Shown here piece by piece: positions 58,462 to 64,000 of a DNA stretch of 64,000 nt; position 1 is the stretch's first letter, and every line of letters begins with the position of its first letter. The position numbers were made by a program, and so were the translations under genes. The DNA is taken from positions 174,407,164 through 174,471,163 of the forward strand of contig CP136066.1 of NCBI GenBank assembly GCA_032622095.1. The letters are read 5' to 3'. The stretch comes from Siphonodentalium dalli (lineage: Eukaryota > Mollusca > Scaphopoda > Gadilida > Siphonodentaliidae). The notes under the pieces are model-generated. The model was not told the origin of the DNA and searched no databases. It saw only the letters and a list, made by a program, of their open reading frames with translations.

Positions 58462-58516
58462 CTGAAAAAGAAAAATTAATGCTCTTGAACTAAATGTATC
58501 CCCATTCTCATAACGC

Positions 58517-58755
58517 TTAACCCTTTGAGTGCCAGGTCCGATTTTTGTATCGACCCATATACCCTGTGCCATTCCATTCTCTTATATATGCGAGTCGACC
58601 ATAGGTCGCCTCGCATATATAAGAGAATGCATTGGCCTAACCCAAAAAAAAATAAAAAGTAATATTTTAAATTCATTTTTTTTATTTTTTTTAGGGCACT
58701 CTACAGACCATAAATTAGGGCCGATGAGATCGGCCCCTGACACTAAAAGGGTTAA
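58517..58755. mobile_element. piggyBac-type MITE (family A, type 2 end)
   Basis: TTAA-CCCTTTGAGTGCCAGG at left, CTGACACTAAAAGGG-TTAA at right; one palindrome. Confidence 0.85.
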
Positions 58756-59034
58756 ACAAACAAAAATAGTGGATTTAACAACATATTTATATCGGGGAAA
58801 CATTGTCACATTTTTCTTACCAGTTCCTGGTGGCTATTAACCGATAGCTGGTGGGTAGTTAATGTTTAATTATTTTATTAATATTACATATGTGCAATGC
58901 CTTTCTAACTGAAGTTTTATTGATTGTATTCTCAATATAAGCACGTATGTAGTGAGTTTATTATCAATGGGTTGACGTTCCCAGCAAGAAAATTATTTTA
59001 TTCTTGAACACTACTCAGATGATGGTGATGATAA

Positions 59035-60195
59035 TAGAGCTTCACGGTTTTTTGGTATTTAGTCATATCGCGATATAATTTTTTATATCGTGTAGTCGGT
59101 TTCGAAAAAAATGGATAGTCGGTATATCGTGGGGTGACGATATTCCAATTATTTAGTCGTTTTTTTTATATTTAAAATGGCAAAAAACGTATAAATCTTA
59201 GTTGAAATGTCTTCCTAAGCAAGAAGACAAAGATACAAATCAAGGAGACAAAGAGACAGATGTGTTGGATCAAGTACTACCGGCGTTTCTTTGTTTTACT
59301 ACAAAGGGGTTGTATCAGTAATTGAATAATGTCAACGCCTTCGTTCATGCGCCTCATCGGAGTGTGTTGTCCGAAGTAATAAAACAATTTCATTGCGTGT
59401 ACATCAAAGCCATAATCCAATGTCCTCACAGCTTATTAATTCGTGATCACAGCTCATTGAAGTTTGTTTTTACAAGCGCTAACGTTTGTACATGTGGTGT
59501 CGACACATCACGCCATTGTTGGTTTACTTACACCCTGGCCAGTGTGAGAAACGTAATACGCTGATGGCGATATAATCGCAATGATGTACATGTATGTATT
59601 GTAGGCCAAGTTAGGCACTCAATAGCTAGAATTTCAAGTCAGGTCAATAAGTGGCCCTAAGCGTGCATGTTTGAAACCAGAAAAAGTAAACATATTGTCA
59701 TTCTTGGCGGCAAACATGTAGACATTCTCCTCATTGTTATGTGTAATAGACATTCTCCTAATTGTTATGTGTAATAACTATCATTGTTTAATATTTTATT
59801 TGTGTTTGTTGTGTTCATATAAATAAAGACGAAATTTAAATAATATTACTACATGTATGTTATTTTTTGTAATCGTAAGCTACGCCCTGGCAATTTATGA
59901 ATTTGTGAACGTAAGCGACACACCCATTAGTTTTCCCATTTCTGTGTTGACGCTGACTCTATGACGCTCGTTGCTCTGCTTTGTTTGCCGACATGACTGC
60001 GAACAGTAAAGCGACGTAGCCCCATACAGCCAGTGTCTAGAAAAATTTTGTGTTGGATGCGAATGAGTTCGTCATAAATGCGAAATAATTCAGAAGATTT
60101 TGACGAATAAAAATTTCCCACGGTATTTAGTCATATCGCGATATATTTTTCAATACCGTAGTTGGTATAACTTGACTCAATATCGTGAAACTCTA
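59035..60195. mobile_element. hAT-type element, 1.16 kb, perfect 8-bp target duplication
   Basis: GATGATAA at 59027-59034 and 60196-60203. Ends TAGAGCTTCACGG and ATCGTGAAACTCTA. Subterminal TATTTAGTCATATCGCGATA occurs near both ends in inverted orientation. No transposase frame. Confidence 0.9.
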
Positions 60196-60585
60196 GATGA
60201 TAATATAATATGGAATAAAATAAAATAATTTTAAAGACAAATTTATATACTAGTAGATGAAGCTCTTTATAGACATTATTTGTTAAACAAACTAAGTAGA
60301 TAATGAAATTGAATGAACGAAACATAAAAAATACGATGTACAGGTATTTGCAGATTGATGCTGGTGATAAAAAAAAAAACGGCTCGGAGGTGGGTATGCA
60401 TATTCGGTTAATTGCATAAGAAAAGCATGCACCGACGCTATGCAGTACATGTATGCAATTAAACGAAATTGACAATACAATACATATATATAAAAAATAT
60501 CTAATAACATTGTACGTTTTCTATGTTATTTGGAGATATCATTGATAACATCATTAGGTATCAATTCTGAGAACACATACATGTA

Positions 60586-60929
60586 CCCAGTTGGGCAAAA
60601 CAAGTGTCCATTGGCACCGCAGTGTATTTGCCGTTAGGCCGCGGTTTCAGAGTTTGTAACTGCAGTTGAGCACCGCGGCCGAACGGTAAGTACACCATGG
60701 GTGAACGACAACTACACCACGACCGAACGCCATGGTCAGATTTCTGGTTTGAATCGTCTTTTTTCAGTTTAATGAATGCACACCGCGGCAACTACACCAT
60801 GGTCGAACGGCAAGTACACCACGGCCCAACTGTAGTTAGCTGGTGGAGCTGCGGTGTAGTTGCATTTCGGCCGCGGTGGCAATGCTAACCGCACTGCGGT
60901 TAAGTGGACACTTGTTTTGTCCAGCAGGG
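60586..60929. mobile_element. hAT-type MITE, 344 bp, perfect 8-bp target duplication
   Basis: TACATGTA at 60578-60585 and 60930-60937. Ends CCCAGTTGGGCAAAACAAGT and ACTTGTTTTGTCCAGCAGGG. Interior has GC-rich ACCGCGG/CCGCGGT motifs unlike the AT-rich surroundings. Confidence 0.9.
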
Positions 60930-60937
60930 TACATGTA

Positions 60938-61669
60938 TAAAGTTTTATCTTATACCGGTTTGATGTTATACTGTGTATTAAATTTTAGCTATATCTTACA
61001 TATGTGTATTATACTCCAAGAAAGGACTATGCGCAACGTGACCTTTCACCTCAAGACATTGCTGTCTTAGCGACGTATCAACAAAAACTCTCGCCTTGAA
61101 ATTGGGTCACATATACTTCAGCATTTCGGATGTTTAAACAAATAAATTAATCCATACAAGTGGAATCAAATAGTAATTTAGCTAATTATTTGATGAAACA
61201 TGATTAAATGTCCCTAAATTTTAACTTTCAATGTTCTGTTCCCATTTTTAGACAGCTTGCAGCGCACAAAATTTGCTAAATTTATGATGTACACTTATCT
61301 CAGAATTTGCGTGGTAATTTTCAATCTAACAAATTCTGAGCTATATCAGTTTGAAATAATTAGCTTTTTGTTTGAGAACATTGACATTTGATTGAAAGAA
61401 TTTCACAATTCCGATTTCTGAACATGGATTAATATTAAATCAGGACTTATATCTTGTTTATTGCTAACAAATCACCCAAGTGTTCCATAAATCCGCGATC
61501 TCATCACAATACTGTAACTGCGTATTCATGCGTAACGGGAATTGCTCTTCGAAATTATCAAAGTACTCTTCGAAAATTACCAAAATGTAGGTTGTTTTGT
61601 CTCAAAACTGACTTAATTTTGACAAAAAATTATAGTGTCGGTTGGCATAAGATAAATACAACAATAGCT
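60938..61669. other. Intron or upstream sequence, nothing recognised
   Basis: AT-rich; no exon, promoter or repeat recognised on either strand. Confidence 0.5.
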
Positions 61670-61810
61670 TACCGGTAGTGAGTTTTGAGATGTGTTTTAT
61701 CTCAACTCGTTAGAAGTATGATTTTTCGCTCGGCAAAGCCTCGCGGAAAATCATAATTCTACTAACTCATTGAGATAAAACACATCTCAAAACACACTAT
61801 GCTACCGGTA
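61670..61810. mobile_element. Stem-loop element with TACCGGTAG ends
   Basis: TTTTGAGATGTGTTTTATCT...GATTTT is matched by AAAATC...AGATAAAACACATCTCAAAA; TACCGGTAG and CTACCGGTA at the ends; loop about 25 bp. Confidence 0.75.
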
Positions 61811-62092
61811 TTATCGTTTATTATATGACTATGACTATTCTTCCCTAAATACCACTATTGTTTGACGATCGAATCCAAATAGTCGGATCACACTGAGAGA
61901 TTTCCCCAGATCAAATCAGATCACACTCCTACGGAAATTTCAGAGATGTGCCGAATTAACGACGAAGAACTATTTATCCGTAAAAAATACCGTAGACTAT
62001 GGTAAGAAAATTGAACTGCTGAAGTGAATAAACTCTGTAATTTAAAAATGGTTATTATTGTAAACTGGGCGTCATAATAATAAACCTTTTAT

Positions 62093-62247
62093 CACAGTAG
62101 TGAGTTGATCTGTGTCGTCGCATCATGTCTCGTTGAGGTGGGCAGATTGCCGGATCAAACTCGCTGCCTGCGGCAACTCGTTTGATCTGGCAATCTGCCC
62201 ACCTCAACTCGACGTGATACTACGACACGGATCAACACACTGTTGTG
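62093..62247. mobile_element. Stem-loop element, ~65-bp arms
   Basis: TTGAGGTGGGCAGATTGCCG and its reverse complement CAATCTGCCCACCTCAA, with GTGTCG/CGACAC and CACAGTAGTG-like ends. Confidence 0.75.
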
Positions 62248-62285
62248 ATAATATGTATATATTTAAGTTACATATGATAACGCTT

Positions 62286-62602
62286 AAGGGGTCACTCTCA
62301 CCAAAAAAAGTGCTGAAGGGTACACAGGATTTTCAAAATGTGCTGAAGGGTACACAGGGTTTGAAATGTCATTCTAAAGGACATTCAGTTTTCGTATCTG
62401 CCATGATTTATGTTAGAGAATAATTGTTTACGTTCCCATGAACATTACAATGAACTGAAAACAAATTGCTAATGGGCACCAGACTTTCAGAAACACAGTT
62501 TAAGTAATGATGTTAGTGGCGATCACAAACCCTGTGTACCCTTCAGCACATTTTCAAACTCTGTGTACCCTTCAGCACTTTTTTTGGTGAGAGTGACCCC
62601 TT
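62286..62602. mobile_element. Foldback with GGGGTCACTCTCACC ends
   Basis: GGGGTCACTCTCACCAAAAA and its reverse complement at the right; TGCTGAAGGGTACACAGG is duplicated inside each arm. TTAA precedes the left end and TTCA follows the right end, so a worn TTAA target is possible. Confidence 0.7.
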
Positions 62603-64000
62603 CATGTATAATAACTAGTAACCTGGTACCTACTGCGATAAAATTGTATGATATAAACATTTTCACTACAAGTTTAGAATTCTGCTGAAACTGTAGTTTA
62701 GACCAACTATGCCATGTATACATGTGCAGATTCTGTACAAAACACTATGACAAACACAAATTTATTATACAAAAATATTAGAAATTCTATATTTTGTTCA
62801 CCAACCACAAGAAATTATGTGAATTGCTAATTTTTAAGGTCAGAAATTCTGGAAAAACCTAAATATTCTGTTGGGAACAGTTGGGTAAAACAAAAATGTA
62901 CAGCAACGAGCCATACGTCAGTTGATTGTCATGATTAAAACATAATATTAATTAAATACTGGTAGGTAGTGTTGTGCGGTTAACCGAGAAAACAACTCGG
63001 TTTCGGTTTAAAAAAATACCGACCGACATAATTCTGCCCCAACCGACATTACGTTTTTTTTTTTGTATGTTTATTTTTCAATTGAATCGACTTGTTAGTT
63101 GATAGTGTTGTCAAATAATCGACCTCTCTGATCAATTATATATCGGGATGTGTCCATTTTGTCTCAGATATGTGTTGTTATAATATCGTAAGCGTCATTG
63201 AGTTGCCAAACGAAACTGAAATGAGGAAGCATGTCATTGTAAAAATGAGAATGCGAACGAAAAGAAATGTTATACCACGTGGGAAATGGTGCAGTAGGTC
63301 ATTGACTTTTGTCACCTTTATTGTCAACTGTCTTAGAATAAGTGTGCACTTTATTTGAATTGATGGCGTGTGCTTGACGAAACATTTCGTTGTGTGCGGA
63401 AATAAAGTCGGTAGTTAGAACTGCAATTTCTGAAACTTCATTCTCCCGGCTAATCGGTCAATAAAATTGAACTTTTATCAATAACGTTCAACGAAATATT
63501 ACGAATTTGAGCCGGCCAATTGCTGTGTATACATGTACGTGCACTTATCAGCATCTTGTTGATCACAGCAGTTATTTTTGCGCGTAACGGTATCTCTAAC
63601 CCACAAACTGAGCGGGATCATCAAACGCGTAATTACGTCATCATTGTCGAGGAACTGGGCACATGTCACACTTGCTACACCGTAACTGATTGATTACCAC
63701 GGCCTTAATTGTCTTTAAACGATATCGGTACCAATATAATAGTCGCACGGGACTTCATCTTGTATGGATGAAACGTCGCTGTATTTGCGTTTCCCTTTTA
63801 TGTTTTGATTTTGGTACGGTGGAAATATTTGTGTATAGTCGGAAAAAAGTTTGAGTCAGCGTCTGGAAATATGGTCAGTCGGGCTGAGTCGGGCACTACT
63901 ATTTTGTGTTTGCTTAAATTTTATGGTTCAATATATGACTTTTATCTCACATTCTCATTAAAGTTCATGATTTAGCAACAGAGCAAGCTGTTCCCCAACT
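62603..64000. other. Region with a possible hAT-like element, otherwise unrecognised
   Basis: TAGTGTTGTGCGGTTAACCG at 62967 and GAGTCGGGCACTACTA near 63901 look like hAT ends about 930 bp apart, but I found no matching target duplication. No exon of BIRC6 recognised. Confidence 0.3.

Noticed and set aside
3788-58840. Many short open frames on both strands sharing a CILLYMR..SPRIYKRMHW peptide
   Set aside because: All are translations of the 67-bp palindrome, which happens to lack stops. They occur on both strands and in unrelated contexts, so they are not genes.
62960-63905. Complete hAT element with TAGTG ends
   Set aside because: End-like sequences are present, but I found no matching target duplication, so it is noted only as possible.
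58462-64000. First coding exon of BIRC6 with the start codon
   Set aside because: I looked for the N-terminal propeller opening on the minus strand and saw no segment with the right motif, donor and phase. It is probably beyond 64000.

Overview
This window looks like AT-rich, intron-dense animal DNA. A lophotrochozoan such as a mollusc is my best guess, from the gene structure and the style of the repeats, and it is only a moderate-confidence inference. I find one gene. It lies on the minus strand and fills almost the whole window: the giant inhibitor-of-apoptosis / ubiquitin-ligase gene BIRC6 (BRUCE/Apollon). I could place 31 consecutive exons from 58461 down to 780. All have GT..AG borders, and their phases chain without a break. 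Together they give 8171 coding bases, about 2724 codons, of a family whose vertebrate members are near 4850 residues. Both ends run off the window: the start codon exon lies beyond 64000 or was not recognised in 58462-64000, and the C-terminal half, including the UBC domain, lies to the left of base 1.

Layout in transcript order: exons 1-4 (58.5-50.6 kb) carry the N-terminal beta-propeller start and the first three zinc ligands of the BIR domain. Exons 5-11 (45.6-35.8 kb) finish the BIR domain and return to propeller-like sequence. Exons 12-13 (34.3-32.3 kb) carry the first conserved beta-sandwich region. Exons 14-18 (26.5-20.9 kb) carry helical armadillo-like sequence and a Ser/Pro-rich linker. 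Exons 19-21 (18.5-14.3 kb) carry a second beta-sandwich region. Exons 22-31 (11.9-0.8 kb) are mostly helical scaffold with acidic linkers.

The introns are packed with non-autonomous, palindromic DNA transposons; I saw no transposase or reverse transcriptase gene. The main groups are: TTAA-bounded piggyBac-type foldback elements, many carrying one or two copies of a 67-bp near-perfect palindrome; hAT-type elements with perfect 8-bp target duplications; TA-bounded mariner-type hairpins; and SINE-like or satellite-like arrays.

The most unusual feature is in intron 19. The 3' end of exon 19 together with its 5' splice site has been amplified into an array of 13 copies with a period of about 89 bp. 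It leaves a row of decoy splice donors, and possibly decoy mini-exons, directly after the real exon. Other notable points are one palindrome shared by elements with four different outer ends, transposon ends sitting 22-33 nt from four 5' splice sites, and a foldback element whose intact second arm serves as the empty-site control for a transposon inserted in its first arm.
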